Translations under genes and position numbers: made by a program | Source: JAVBMU01 sp031552185 | GTDB taxonomy: Bacteria; Actinomycetota; Actinomycetes; Actinomycetales; Cellulomonadaceae | Direction: 5' to 3' | Length of the DNA: 64,000 bases | NCBI GenBank assembly: GCA_031552185.1 | Contig: JAVBMU010000082.1 | Span: 1 to 64,000 of the forward strand | In this document: positions 25,501 to 33,505 of the stretch, piece by piece | Position numbering within the stretch: position 1 is the first letter of the stretch | Layout: each line of letters starts with the position of its first letter | Notes under the pieces: model-generated | The model's input: only the letters and a program-made list of their open reading frames with translations | Databases searched by the model: none | What the model was told of the DNA's origin: nothing

Positions 25501-25606
25501 CGGCCCAGCCTAGCGGCGCGACGCCGGGCCGCCGTCCGTGTGGGTGGCGGCCGGCAGGGTGTGCCCAGGCGACCGCGCGAAGCCGCGCCCGGAGCTGGAG
25601 GTGGCG

Positions 25607-26380
25607 ATGACCTGGAACAAGGGCCCGATGTGGGGCTTCGACACGGAGACGACCGGCGTCGATCCGATGACGGATCGCATTGTGACCGCAGCCCTGGTGC
25701 GCCGGCACGGCGCCCACCACGACGTGACCACGTGGCTGATCGACCCAGGTGTGGCGATCCCGGCCGAGGCGAGCGCCATCCACGGCATCACCACGGAGCA
25801 CGCCCGCGCGCACGGCCGGCCGCCCGCGGAGGCGCTCGAGGAGATCGCCCGCATGCTGGCCACGGGGCTGCGCGCGGGAGCGGCCGTCGTCGCGTACAAC
25901 GCCGCCTTCGATCTGTCCCTGCTCGACGCCGAATTGGCCCGCCACGGCCTGGCCGGCCTGGCCGCCCGGCTGGGCCGGCCGGTGCGGCCGGTCGTGGATC
26001 CCCTGGTGCTGGACCGGGCGCTGGATCGGTACCGGCGCGGCAAGCGGCGGCTCGGCGACCTGTGCCGCCACTACCGAATCGATGAGGCCGGCCTGCACAG
26101 CGCCGACGTCGACGTGCTCGCCACGCTGGCCGTCCTCGACGCGTTGGTCGCGGGCTTTCCCGCGCTGCGCGAGCACGACCTGGACGCGGTCCACGATTTC
26201 CAGATCTCGGCCCACCGGCGGTGGGCCGAGCGTTTCAACGCGTGGCGGGCGGAGCAGGGCCATACTGGGACGGGAGCAAACGTGGAGTGGCCGACCATGT
26301 CTGTCGGCACATCTGTCGGCACAGCTGTCGGCACATCTGTCGGCACATCTGTCGGCACAGATATCTCATCCACAGCATGA
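25607..26380 (+). CDS. DEDDh 3'-5' exonuclease (polymerase III epsilon-like)
   Basis: 257 residues from ATG 25607 (GGAGGTGG upstream). RNase T/epsilon fold: ExoI motif MWGFDTETTGVDPMTDRIV, ExoII region VVAYNAAFDLSLLDAEL, ExoIII with HSADVDVLATLAVLD. It degrades DNA or RNA from the 3' end using two metal ions, probably in repair or processing. The C-terminal 20 residues are a repeated SVGT tetrapeptide from a 12-bp tandem repeat, absent from typical homologues. It is divergent from guaB3. Confidence 0.88.
   Translation: MTWNKGPMWGFDTETTGVDPMTDRIVTAALVRRHGAHHDVTTWLIDPGVAIPAEASAIHGITTEHARAHGRPPAEALEEIARMLATGLRAGAAVVAYNAAFDLSLLDAELARHGLAGLAARLGRPVRPVVDPLVLDRALDRYRRGKRRLGDLCRHYRIDEAGLHSADVDVLATLAVLDALVAGFPALREHDLDAVHDFQISAHRRWAERFNAWRAEQGHTGTGANVEWPTMSVGTSVGTAVGTSVGTSVGTDISSTA
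26300..26360. repeat. 12-bp tandem repeat, five copies, within the exonuclease tail
   Basis: The unit TCTGTCGGCACA repeats five times with one variant (GCTGTCGGCACA). It encodes SVGT-SVGT-AVGT-SVGT-SVGT at the end of the exonuclease. Confidence 0.9.
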
Positions 26381-26464
26381 GCCCCCTCGTTTCACGGCGC
26401 CTTCACGGCATGTTCTCGGCCTTCGCCTGGACGGGCATCTCATAGATGAGTTATCGTCGCGGTT

Positions 26465-28021
26465 GTGACGACCATGGAAGACATCGCATTGACCGTGACG
26501 GACGCCCCGCTGGCCCAGGTCGGCGCATTGATTCGAGGCGCCCGGCAGAACCAGGGTCTGACGCAGTCCCAGCTCGCCGAGCGGCTCGGGACCAGCCAGA
26601 GCGCGGTGCACCGGATCGAGCAGGGACAGCAGAACCTGAGCCTCGAGATGCTCGCACGCATCAGCGCGGCGCTCGACTCACAGTTGATCAGCTTCGGCGG
26701 CCCCACCCACTCGCATCTGCGGGTCCAGGGCGGGCGCAAACTGTCCGGCCGGATCGACGTGAACTCGTCGAAGAACGCCGCGGTCGCGTTGCTGTGCGCG
26801 TCCTTGTTGAACCGGGGCCGGACCACCTTGCGCGGGGTAGCCCGGATCGTCGAGGTGGACCGGATCGTCGATGTGCTGCGCTCGATCGGCGCGCGCGTGA
26901 CGTGGAGCCCCGGCGGCCGGGATCTGGAGATCGTGGTTCCGCGCGAGTTGAACCTCGCCACGATCGACGTCGACGCCGCCCGGCGGACCCGGTCGATCAT
27001 CATGTTCTTCGGTCCCTTGCTCGGGCGCCAAGATGCCTTCGAGCTGCCCTACGCCGGCGGGTGCGACCTCGGCACCCGCACCATCGAGCCGCACCTGATC
27101 GCGCTGCGGCCGTTCGGCCTGTCGGTGACGGCGACCGGCGGGGACTATCACGCCCGGGTGACCCCGACCTCCGGCCAGGACCTGTCGGTCGTGCTGACCG
27201 AGCGCGGCGACACGGTGACCGAGAACGCGCTGATGGCCGCCGCGTCCCGCGAGGGCGTGACCACGATCCGCAACGCCAGCCCCAACTACATGGTCCAGGA
27301 CCTGTGCTTCTTCCTGGAACTGCTCGGCGTGCGCATTGAGGGCATCGGCACCACCACCCTGCGGGTGCACGGCCGATCGCGCATCGACGAGGACGTCGAG
27401 TACGCCGTCTCGGAGGACCCGGTCGAGGCGATGAGCCTGCTCACCGCCGGGATCGTGACCGGCTCCGAGATCACCGTCGCGCGGGTGCCCATCGAGTTCA
27501 TGGAGATCGAACTCGCGATGCTCGCCGAGATGGGACTCGAGTACTCGCTCAGCGACGAGTACCTGGCCCGCAACGGCCGCACCCGGCTAGTCGACCTCAC
27601 GGTCCGGCCGAGCAGGCTCAAGGCGCCGATCGACAAGATCCATCCGATGCCGTTCCCCGGGCTGAACATCGACAATCTGCCGTTCTTCGTGGCGATCGCG
27701 GCCTGCGCCGAGGGCAACACCCTCATCCACGACTGGGTCTACGAGGGCCGCGCCGTCCACTTGACCGACCTCACCCGGCTCGGCGCGAACGTCCAGCTCA
27801 TGGACGCGCACCGACTCTCAGTCACCGGCCCCACCCGCTGGTCGGGTGCGGAGGTGAGTTGCCCGCCCGCGCTGCGGCCCGCCGTCGTCATCCTGCTGTG
27901 CATGCTCGCCGCCCGCGGCACCTCCGTGCTGCGCGACGTCGACATCATCGCCCGCGGCTACGAACAGCTCACCGACCGGCTGATCGAACTCGGCGCGAAG
28001 ATCCAGACCTTCCGGGACTGA
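26465..28021 (+). CDS. XRE helix-turn-helix fused to a MurA-like enolpyruvyl transferase domain
   Basis: 518 residues from GTG 26465. Residues about 18-75 are an XRE helix-turn-helix (IRGARQNQGLTQSQLAERLG, SQSAVHRIEQGQQNLSLEM). The rest is an EPSP/MurA-type inside-out barrel. The Lys-Asn pair (NSSKNAAVALLCASLL, Lys about 103) and the Cys loop (YAGGCDLGTRTIEPH, Cys about 200) are kept, while the MurA TD-Q segment reads PGLNIDNLPFFVAIA. This fusion is conserved in streptomycetes and relatives. It could make enolpyruvyl-UDP-GlcNAc or act as a substrate-sensing regulator. It converges with guaB. Confidence 0.88.
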   Translation: MTTMEDIALTVTDAPLAQVGALIRGARQNQGLTQSQLAERLGTSQSAVHRIEQGQQNLSLEMLARISAALDSQLISFGGPTHSHLRVQGGRKLSGRIDVNSSKNAAVALLCASLLNRGRTTLRGVARIVEVDRIVDVLRSIGARVTWSPGGRDLEIVVPRELNLATIDVDAARRTRSIIMFFGPLLGRQDAFELPYAGGCDLGTRTIEPHLIALRPFGLSVTATGGDYHARVTPTSGQDLSVVLTERGDTVTENALMAAASREGVTTIRNASPNYMVQDLCFFLELLGVRIEGIGTTTLRVHGRSRIDEDVEYAVSEDPVEAMSLLTAGIVTGSEITVARVPIEFMEIELAMLAEMGLEYSLSDEYLARNGRTRLVDLTVRPSRLKAPIDKIHPMPFPGLNIDNLPFFVAIAACAEGNTLIHDWVYEGRAVHLTDLTRLGANVQLMDAHRLSVTGPTRWSGAEVSCPPALRPAVVILLCMLAARGTSVLRDVDIIARGYEQLTDRLIELGAKIQTFRD

Positions 28022-28054
28022 CGCGCCCGCACCCCGCGACTGGTGAACCCTGTG

Positions 28055-28100
28055 CGCCGCGCCAAGTACTGACTCGCCGGCCCAGGTGCTTCCTCGCGAC
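28055..28100. repeat. Repeat family A, solitary unit plus a degenerate neighbour
   Basis: One inverted-orientation unit (GCCAAGTACTGACTCGCCGG, 28061) is followed 20 bp later by a decayed one (CCAGGTGCTTCCTCGCGAC, 28082). It lies in the 112-bp gap between the convergent MurA-like and guaB genes. Confidence 0.75.
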
Positions 28101-28133
28101 GCACCACGCCGCCGCCCGCTCAGCCGGCTCGCC

Positions 28134-29681
28134 CTACCGGCCGTGGTAGTTGGGTGCCTCGACGGTCATCTGGATGTCGTGCGGGTGCGATTCCTTGAGT
28201 CCGGCCGCCGTGATGCGCACGAACCGCCCGCGCGCCTTGAGTTCGGGGATCGAGCGGGCGCCGACGTAGAACATCGACTGGTGCAGCCCACCGATGAGCT
28301 GGTGCGCGACGGCGCCGAGCGGCCCGCGGTAGGGCACCTGACCCTCGATCCCCTCGGGCACGATCTTGTCGTCGGAGTCGACGTCGGCCTGGAAGTACCG
28401 GTCCTTGGAGTACGACCGCTTGCCGCGGGAGGCCATCGCCCCGATCGACCCCATGCCGCGGTAGTGCTTGTACTGCTTGCCGCCGACGAAGACGAGGTCG
28501 CCCGGGCTCTCGTCGCAGCCCGCGAGCAGCGAGCCGAGCATCACGGTGTCGGCGCCTGCCACCAGGGCCTTGGCGATGTCGCCGGAATACTGCAGGCCGC
28601 CGTCCCCGATCACGGGCACCCCCGCGGGCCGGCACGCCAGCGCGGCCTCGTGGATCGCGGTCACCTGTGGCACGCCGACGCCGGCCACCACCCGGGTGGT
28701 GCAGATGGAGCCCGGCCCGACGCCGACCTTGACGGCGTCCACCCCGGCGTCGACCAACGCCTGCGCGCCCGCCCGGGTGGCGACGTTCCCGCCGATCACC
28801 TGGACGCCGGCAAACGCGGGGTCGGCCTTGATCCGCCGGATCATGTCGAGCAACAGCCGGGCGTGCCCGTTCGCGGTGTCCGCGACCAGCACGTCGACGC
28901 CCTCCTCGGCGAGCGCGCCCGCCCGTTGCCAGGCGTCGCCGAAGAACCCGATCGCGGCACCGACCCGAAGCCGGCCCTCCGCGTCCTTCGTGGCGCGCGG
29001 GTACTGCTCGGTCTTGACGAAGTCCTTGACGGTGATCAGGCCGCACAGCCGGCCGGCGTCGTCGACCAGTGGGAGCTTCTCCACCTTGTGCTTGGCCAGC
29101 AGCGCGGCGGCGTCGTCCCGATTGATGCCGACGGGGGCGGTGTAGAGCGGCATCGGCGTCATCGCCTCGCTGACCCGCAGAGTGGCGAAATCGGCCTGCG
29201 GCACGAAGCGCAAATCGCGGTTAGTGATGATGCCGCGCAGAATGCCGTCGTCGTCGACCACCGGCAGGCCGGACACCCGGTACCGCCCGCACAGGGCGTC
29301 CAACTCCGCCAGCGTGACGTCGGGCTTGACGGTGAGCGGGTCCGTGATCATCCCGGATTCGGACCGCTTCACGACGTCGACCTGGTGGGCCTGGTCTTCG
29401 ATCGACAGGTTGCGGTGCAGGATGCCGATGCCGCCGTGCCGGGCCATGGCGATGGCCATCCGGGATTCGGTGACCGTGTCCATCGCGGCGGAGAGCAGGG
29501 GCGAGGCGACGTCGATCTCGCGGGTCAGTCGGGTGGTCGTGTCGACCTCGGACGGGATGACGTCGGTCTCCCCCGGGATCAGCAGAACGTCGTCGAAGGT
29601 GAGACCGACGAATCCGAACGGATCGGCGGCGGGGATCGGGGTGGCGGCGGTTCCGGCGAGGCTCGTGCTGGGCTCGGTCAC
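28134..29681 (-). CDS. guaB: IMP dehydrogenase
   Basis: NAD-dependent oxidation of IMP to XMP, the committed step to GMP. 515 residues from GTG 29681. TIM barrel interrupted by two CBS domains (about 115-230; ITNRDLRFV, VEKLPLVDDAGRLCGLITVK). Catalytic Cys near 327 in VGPGSICTTRVVAGVG, GDGGLQYSGDIAKALVAGAD, the flap MGSIGAMASRGKRSYSKDRY, and EGQVPYRGPLGAVAHQL. The Arg-Tyr pair needed for hydrolysis is therefore present. The ribosome site is weak. Confidence 0.97.
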   Translation of the reverse strand: MTEPSTSLAGTAATPIPAADPFGFVGLTFDDVLLIPGETDVIPSEVDTTTRLTREIDVASPLLSAAMDTVTESRMAIAMARHGGIGILHRNLSIEDQAHQVDVVKRSESGMITDPLTVKPDVTLAELDALCGRYRVSGLPVVDDDGILRGIITNRDLRFVPQADFATLRVSEAMTPMPLYTAPVGINRDDAAALLAKHKVEKLPLVDDAGRLCGLITVKDFVKTEQYPRATKDAEGRLRVGAAIGFFGDAWQRAGALAEEGVDVLVADTANGHARLLLDMIRRIKADPAFAGVQVIGGNVATRAGAQALVDAGVDAVKVGVGPGSICTTRVVAGVGVPQVTAIHEAALACRPAGVPVIGDGGLQYSGDIAKALVAGADTVMLGSLLAGCDESPGDLVFVGGKQYKHYRGMGSIGAMASRGKRSYSKDRYFQADVDSDDKIVPEGIEGQVPYRGPLGAVAHQLIGGLHQSMFYVGARSIPELKARGRFVRITAAGLKESHPHDIQMTVEAPNYHGR

Positions 29682-29714
29682 CCGAGGATTCTACGTCCGC
29701 GCGATCCGGCGCCG

Positions 29715-31031
29715 TCAGCGCACGACGGCGAGGAGTTCGTGCAGCAATCCCGGAAAACTACGCACCCGGTGCACCGTCGGCGCGAGCGGAATCTCATCCG
29801 CGACGTCGTCCGCGAGCAGGCTCACGAAGAGTTGCAGGTCGGGATTGGCGTCGTGCACGTCCCGGACCAATCCAAGATCCGGCCGGGTCTGCGTGGTCAT
29901 CATGGCGACGGCGGCCGGGCGGACCATCGTGACCAATTCGAGCGTCCGGTGCCGGCTCACCGGCCCGGTGACGATGGTTCCGGTCGCGTTGTGCGCGCCG
30001 AGGGCGGCAGCGAGGGCGTGCACGGCGAGCGGGATCGATTCCTCCGGCGGAACGAAGATCAGCACGATCCGCCGCATCCGGCTCGGGTGCCGTACGGATG
30101 GCCCGCCGGACCGCACGGTGGCTTCCTCGGCGTCGCGGGAGTACTCGCGCAAAGCGGCGAGCGTGGCGTTGGCGAGCACGATCTCGGGCACCTCGCCCGG
30201 CCGGGCGAGGACGGTCCGTTCGGCGAGCCGGTCGAGCGCCGGCTCGACCAGTTCGGACCACCAGGCGCCGGGGTCCTCACCGGGGGCCAGGCGCAACAGT
30301 CGGTCGCAGGTGCGCTGGTCATAGGCGATGGCGGCGTCGACGACGTCGGAGACCTTGGTGGGGTGGCCAGGCACCCGAGGGACATTCGTGGCGCCACTCG
30401 CCCCGCCCTCTCCCCCAGCAATGACGTGGAAGTTCCGCCGGCGGTCTACGGCCTCCCCCCGCGGTTCGTCCACCGCATCGGCCGGTGCCGGCGGGCCGGC
30501 TTGTCCGGCCGGGCCGGGTCGTCCGGCCGATGCTGCCGGTTCGGTCGAGTCGGGGCCACCGGGTGCGGCGCCCGCCGCGCCCACGTCTTCCGCGGCGTCC
30601 ACGCCCGCGCCCCCCACGCCCGCGCCTACCGCCGCAAACCGGGCGCTCGTGCCGTGGGCCGACGGGTCCCCGGCCCGGGCCGGGTTCGCGACGTCGCCAG
30701 CCGGCACCGGACCGGCCGCGGCCCGGGCCTTCTGGGCCGCGAGTTCCTCGGGACCCGCGGCGAGGGCTGCCCGCGCGGCGTCGACCGGGGCAACGCCCTC
30801 GATCGTGAGTTGGCGCATGATCAGGAGTCGGGCCACGTCGTCGGCCGTGTAACGCCGATGGGCGCCCGCCCGGTGCTCTGTGGGCCCGAGGCCGTAGCGA
30901 CGATCCCACGTGCGCAGCGTGGCCGGGGCCACACCGAGCGATGCCGCCACCCGCGCAACCGGGAGGCCAGGGGCGGCCGCCGCGCTCGGTCGCGACCCAC
31001 CATGGTCGGGCGCGGACCGGGGTGCACTCAT
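29715..31031 (-). CDS. MerR-family regulator with a degenerate B12-binding-like C-terminus
   Basis: 438 residues from ATG 31031. The MerR helix-turn-helix lies at about 25-85 (LPVARVAASLGVAPATLRTW, DRRYGLGPTEHRAGAHRRY). An Ala/Gly/Pro linker of about 110 residues follows. The C-terminal part resembles the cobalamin-binding-type sensor of MerR/CarH proteins (AIAYDQRTCDRLLRLAP, then a Rossmann-like core LELVTMVRPAAVAMMTTQTR). The cobalt-ligating D-x-H-x-x-G is not present, so B12 binding is unlikely. It is divergent from whiB and downstream genes begin with guaB. Confidence 0.8.
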   Translation of the reverse strand: MSAPRSAPDHGGSRPSAAAAPGLPVARVAASLGVAPATLRTWDRRYGLGPTEHRAGAHRRYTADDVARLLIMRQLTIEGVAPVDAARAALAAGPEELAAQKARAAAGPVPAGDVANPARAGDPSAHGTSARFAAVGAGVGGAGVDAAEDVGAAGAAPGGPDSTEPAASAGRPGPAGQAGPPAPADAVDEPRGEAVDRRRNFHVIAGGEGGASGATNVPRVPGHPTKVSDVVDAAIAYDQRTCDRLLRLAPGEDPGAWWSELVEPALDRLAERTVLARPGEVPEIVLANATLAALREYSRDAEEATVRSGGPSVRHPSRMRRIVLIFVPPEESIPLAVHALAAALGAHNATGTIVTGPVSRHRTLELVTMVRPAAVAMMTTQTRPDLGLVRDVHDANPDLQLFVSLLADDVADEIPLAPTVHRVRSFPGLLHELLAVVR

Positions 31032-31260
31032 AGAGCGATTCTGCCGACCGGGCCGGCCCGTCGCCACTCCCCTCCGGCGAAAAGGAGCCCGGCCGGCGGG
31101 CCGTTCCGCCGACCGAAAAGTGCGATGACTGCGGGCGCTTCTATGGCATCGCGTCAGAAACTGTTCATCGGGGACGCCGAGGTGTGATCCGGGCCATTCT
31201 GACCAACTTCTGGCGCGGACGTTCCGCTAACTCCGGGCTCGATCGCGCCCGGTTAGGGTC

Positions 31261-31296
31261 TTGAACAACTTCTGCAACGCTTGTAGGTTGTTCGCC
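31261..31296 (+). promoter_or_regulatory. Promoter of whiB, probably leaderless
   Basis: TTGAAC at 31261-31266, a 17-bp spacer, and TAGGTT at 31284-31289 form a good housekeeping-type promoter. The predicted transcription start falls at or beside the ATG at 31297, which has no ribosome binding site. Confidence 0.6.
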
Positions 31297-31587
31297 ATGG
31301 CAGAAATCTCGAGGCTCCCCGGACCGGTGATGGAATTGTGGGAGTGGCAGTACCAGGGCGCATGCCGCGACGCGGATGACACGCTCTTCTTCCACCCCGA
31401 GGGCGAGCGCGGCTCGACCCGGCGGCGACGCGCGGAGGCCGCGAAGGCCATCTGCCACACGTGCCCAGTCATGACGCAGTGCCGCGAACAGTCGCTGCGG
31501 GTCCGCGAACCGTACGGCGTGTGGGGCGGCCTGAGCGAGGACGAACGGGCGGCCATCCTTGCCGGCACCGCCCGGCAGACGGGCTGA
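31297..31587 (+). CDS. whiB: WhiB-family iron-sulfur transcriptional regulator (WhiD/WhiB3-like)
   Basis: 96 residues from ATG 31297. The four cluster-ligating cysteines are Cys 23, 52, 55 and 61 (GACRDAD, ICHTCPVMTQC), and the G-turn REPYGVWGGLSEDER is followed by a short basic end. The start MAEISRLPGPVMELWEWQ and the PEGERG motif match the WhiD/WhiB3 subgroup, which also lies beside the groES/groEL region in mycobacteria. It binds a [4Fe-4S] cluster and partners the primary sigma factor to control development or redox responses. A strong hairpin follows. Confidence 0.95.
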   Translation: MAEISRLPGPVMELWEWQYQGACRDADDTLFFHPEGERGSTRRRRAEAAKAICHTCPVMTQCREQSLRVREPYGVWGGLSEDERAAILAGTARQTG

Positions 31588-31592
31588 CCCCA

Positions 31593-31620
31593 GCGGACCG
31601 CGGCTCACGCGGCGGTCCGC
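31593..31620 (+). terminator. Hairpin downstream of whiB
   Basis: GCGGACCGC (31593-31601) pairs with GCGGTCCGC (31612-31620) around a 10-base loop, six bases after the whiB stop codon. No T-tract, as is common in high-GC terminators. Confidence 0.6.
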
Positions 31621-31683
31621 CCTGTTCAGCGTAGGCACAAAGGCGGATGAGTCTGGCATATCCTGACCCGCTACGCTTTCGCC

Positions 31684-32766
31684 ATGGCGATGCCACAGGT
31701 CACTGGCACGGTGACAACTATCATCCCCAAGACCACCACCTACACCAGCCTCCAAGGCGGGACAACGGATGGCACCTCGTGGTACGCCATCCGGCTCGAC
31801 CGGCGCGACGCCGCCGGCAAGACCAAGCTTGACGACGCCCGGGTGATCAAGACCCCGCTCGGCGGATCGCAACCCACGCTGACGCGGGACTTCACGAGCC
31901 GCAGCGGACAAACGAACCAACTCGGGCACGGCAACGACATCGCCTACAACTCCAGGACCGACCGATTGCTGGTGCCGGCCCGGACCTGGGACGCATCGAT
32001 CGCGGAACCGAACCAGAACCGACTCGTTCGGCTACTCAAGCCCACCGACCTCACCGTCGCCGGCACCGTCACGTTTCCCTACAACGTCTCCTCGATCGCC
32101 TACGAGCCGAACTCGGACCGGTACGTGGCGGGGACCTTCGGCGCCTACCACATCTACAACGGTTCCTACGTTGCGCTGACGACCAAGGCCGCGAAAGTCG
32201 CTCTGACCGGCGTCGGGCAGGGAATCGACTGCGACGCGAACTACATCTACGTCATCTCTTCGGCCTCGACCGACCCCGCCACCGCCCAAACGAACAACCG
32301 AATCTTCGTGCTCGACTGGAACTTCGCCCTGCTGCGCACCTACGAGTACCCGAGCCCGCTCGAGGTCGAGCACATCCTGCACACCGCCGACGAGTTCTAC
32401 CTCGGCATGAATGATGCGGTCGACACCCTCGTGCGCCTCGACCGCTTCCAGTACACCGTCCGATATGCCGCCGGTGGGGGCACCAAAACGATGGCGCCGA
32501 CACCGGTGCTGTACGGCGTCACGACGAAGCTGCGAAAGAACGCCTTCACGCGAGCGGGCTACACCTTTGCGGGCTGGACCGCGCGCCGCGCCTGCGACGC
32601 CAAGATGCGGTACCGCAATCCCGCCGACTCCAGCCAGGACGGCTGGTACGCGGTGGGCGGCCAACCGACGGGGTGGGAGCCCTTCCGGTACTCGGACCAG
32701 GCCCCGGTCTCGGCCACCGCGCCACGGGGCGTCGTCACCATGACCGCAACCTGGCGAGCGGCATAA
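31684..32766 (+). CDS. InlB B-repeat protein without visible signal peptide (paralogue 1)
   Basis: 360 residues from ATG 31684; TACGCT lies six bases upstream and there is no ribosome site, so it may be leaderless. The body is a propeller-like domain (TSLQGGTTDGTSWYAIRLDR, GHGNDIAYNSRTDRLLVPA, IAYEPNSDRYVAGTFGAYHI, GQGIDCDANYIYVISS). It ends in a Listeria-Bacteroides (InlB B) repeat near 255-360 (YTVRYAAGGGTKTMAPTPVL, FTRAGYTFAGW). A paralogue 740 bp downstream has the same layout plus a signal peptide. The upstream frame is stopped 12 codons before this ATG and shows no signal peptide, so the gene may be 5'-truncated. Confidence 0.75.
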   Translation: MAMPQVTGTVTTIIPKTTTYTSLQGGTTDGTSWYAIRLDRRDAAGKTKLDDARVIKTPLGGSQPTLTRDFTSRSGQTNQLGHGNDIAYNSRTDRLLVPARTWDASIAEPNQNRLVRLLKPTDLTVAGTVTFPYNVSSIAYEPNSDRYVAGTFGAYHIYNGSYVALTTKAAKVALTGVGQGIDCDANYIYVISSASTDPATAQTNNRIFVLDWNFALLRTYEYPSPLEVEHILHTADEFYLGMNDAVDTLVRLDRFQYTVRYAAGGGTKTMAPTPVLYGVTTKLRKNAFTRAGYTFAGWTARRACDAKMRYRNPADSSQDGWYAVGGQPTGWEPFRYSDQAPVSATAPRGVVTMTATWRAA

Positions 32767-32809
32767 CCGCGCCGGAAGCAACGAGCCGGCGCCCGGGCGC
32801 CGGGCACGG

Positions 32810-32844
32810 CGAAGGCCCCGCGACCTGAGGTCGCGGGGCCTTCG
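32810..32844. terminator. Perfect 17-bp hairpin between convergent genes
   Basis: CGAAGGCCCCGCGACCT (32810-32826) is followed after one base by its exact complement AGGTCGCGGGGCCTTCG (32828-32844). It sits between the InlB-repeat gene and groES and can serve both as a bidirectional terminator. Confidence 0.85.
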
Positions 32845-32926
32845 CGTCGTGCTCCTGCCCGCGCCCTGCTGGGCTCGGGCCGTGTTGCTGCTTCGCCGTA
32901 CTACTTCGCCGTGCTGCTTCGCCGTA

Positions 32927-33223
32927 CTACTTGACGACGACGGCGAGCACGTCGCGCGCCGAGAGGATGAGGTAGTCCTCGCCGCCGTACTTCACCTCGG
33001 TGCCGCCGTACTTGCTGTAGACGACCCGGTCACCGACCGCGACGTCGAGCGGCACACGATTGCCGTTGTCGTCGATGCGGCCCGGGCCCACGGCCAGGAC
33101 CTCGCCCTCCTGGGGCTTCTCCTTGGCGGTGTCCGGAATGACCAGACCAGATGCCGTCGTGGTCTCGGCCTCGAGGGCCTGCACGAGAATCCGGTCCTCG
33201 AGCGGCTTGATGGGGACCGACAC
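32927..33223 (-). CDS. groES: GroES co-chaperonin
   Basis: 98 residues from GTG 33223 with AGGGGAGG upstream. Full-length Cpn10: IKPLEDRILVQALEAE, the mobile loop TTTASGLVIPDTAKEKPQEG, VLAVGPGRIDDNGNRVPLDV, VGDRVVYSKYGGTEVKYGGE and DYLILSARDVLAVV. It caps GroEL during protein folding. A CIRCE operator lies about 140 bp upstream. Unusually, no groEL follows; a terminator and a convergent gene take its place, so groEL must be encoded elsewhere. Confidence 0.97.
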   Translation of the reverse strand: MSVPIKPLEDRILVQALEAETTTASGLVIPDTAKEKPQEGEVLAVGPGRIDDNGNRVPLDVAVGDRVVYSKYGGTEVKYGGEDYLILSARDVLAVVVK

Positions 33224-33364
33224 GTCGGACCTCCCCTTCGCATGAGAACTGCTGACAGATGGACAGCCCGCGCCCGGCCGCCGTCGTCGCGGGTGCCGGA
33301 GCCGAGGGTGCGGGTGGGGCGCCGCCGCCAGGGGCGACGGCCTGCACGCAACTATAGGTTCGGG

Positions 33365-33391
33365 TTAGCACTCGATCAAGGCGAGTGCCAA
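33365..33391. promoter_or_regulatory. CIRCE operator (HrcA binding site) of groES
   Basis: TTAGCACTC (33365-33373), nine bases, GAGTGCCAA (33383-33391). This matches the CIRCE consensus TTAGCACTC-N9-GAGTGCTAA with one mismatch. HrcA binding here would repress groES until heat shock. Confidence 0.93.
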
Positions 33392-33505
33392 CGTGTCGCC
33401 GGATCGCAGTCCGAGCGCGGTCCGACGGCGGTCCGGAAGCCCGCCGGACGGCGGGCGCGCGGGTGGTGCGGAGCAGGACAAAATTCGCGACTTACACTGG
33501 GGCGC

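Noticed and set aside
32849..33505. N-terminal extension of the second InlB-repeat protein over groES
   Set aside because: It would run antisense through groES and its CIRCE site; the signal peptide at 33506 marks the real start.
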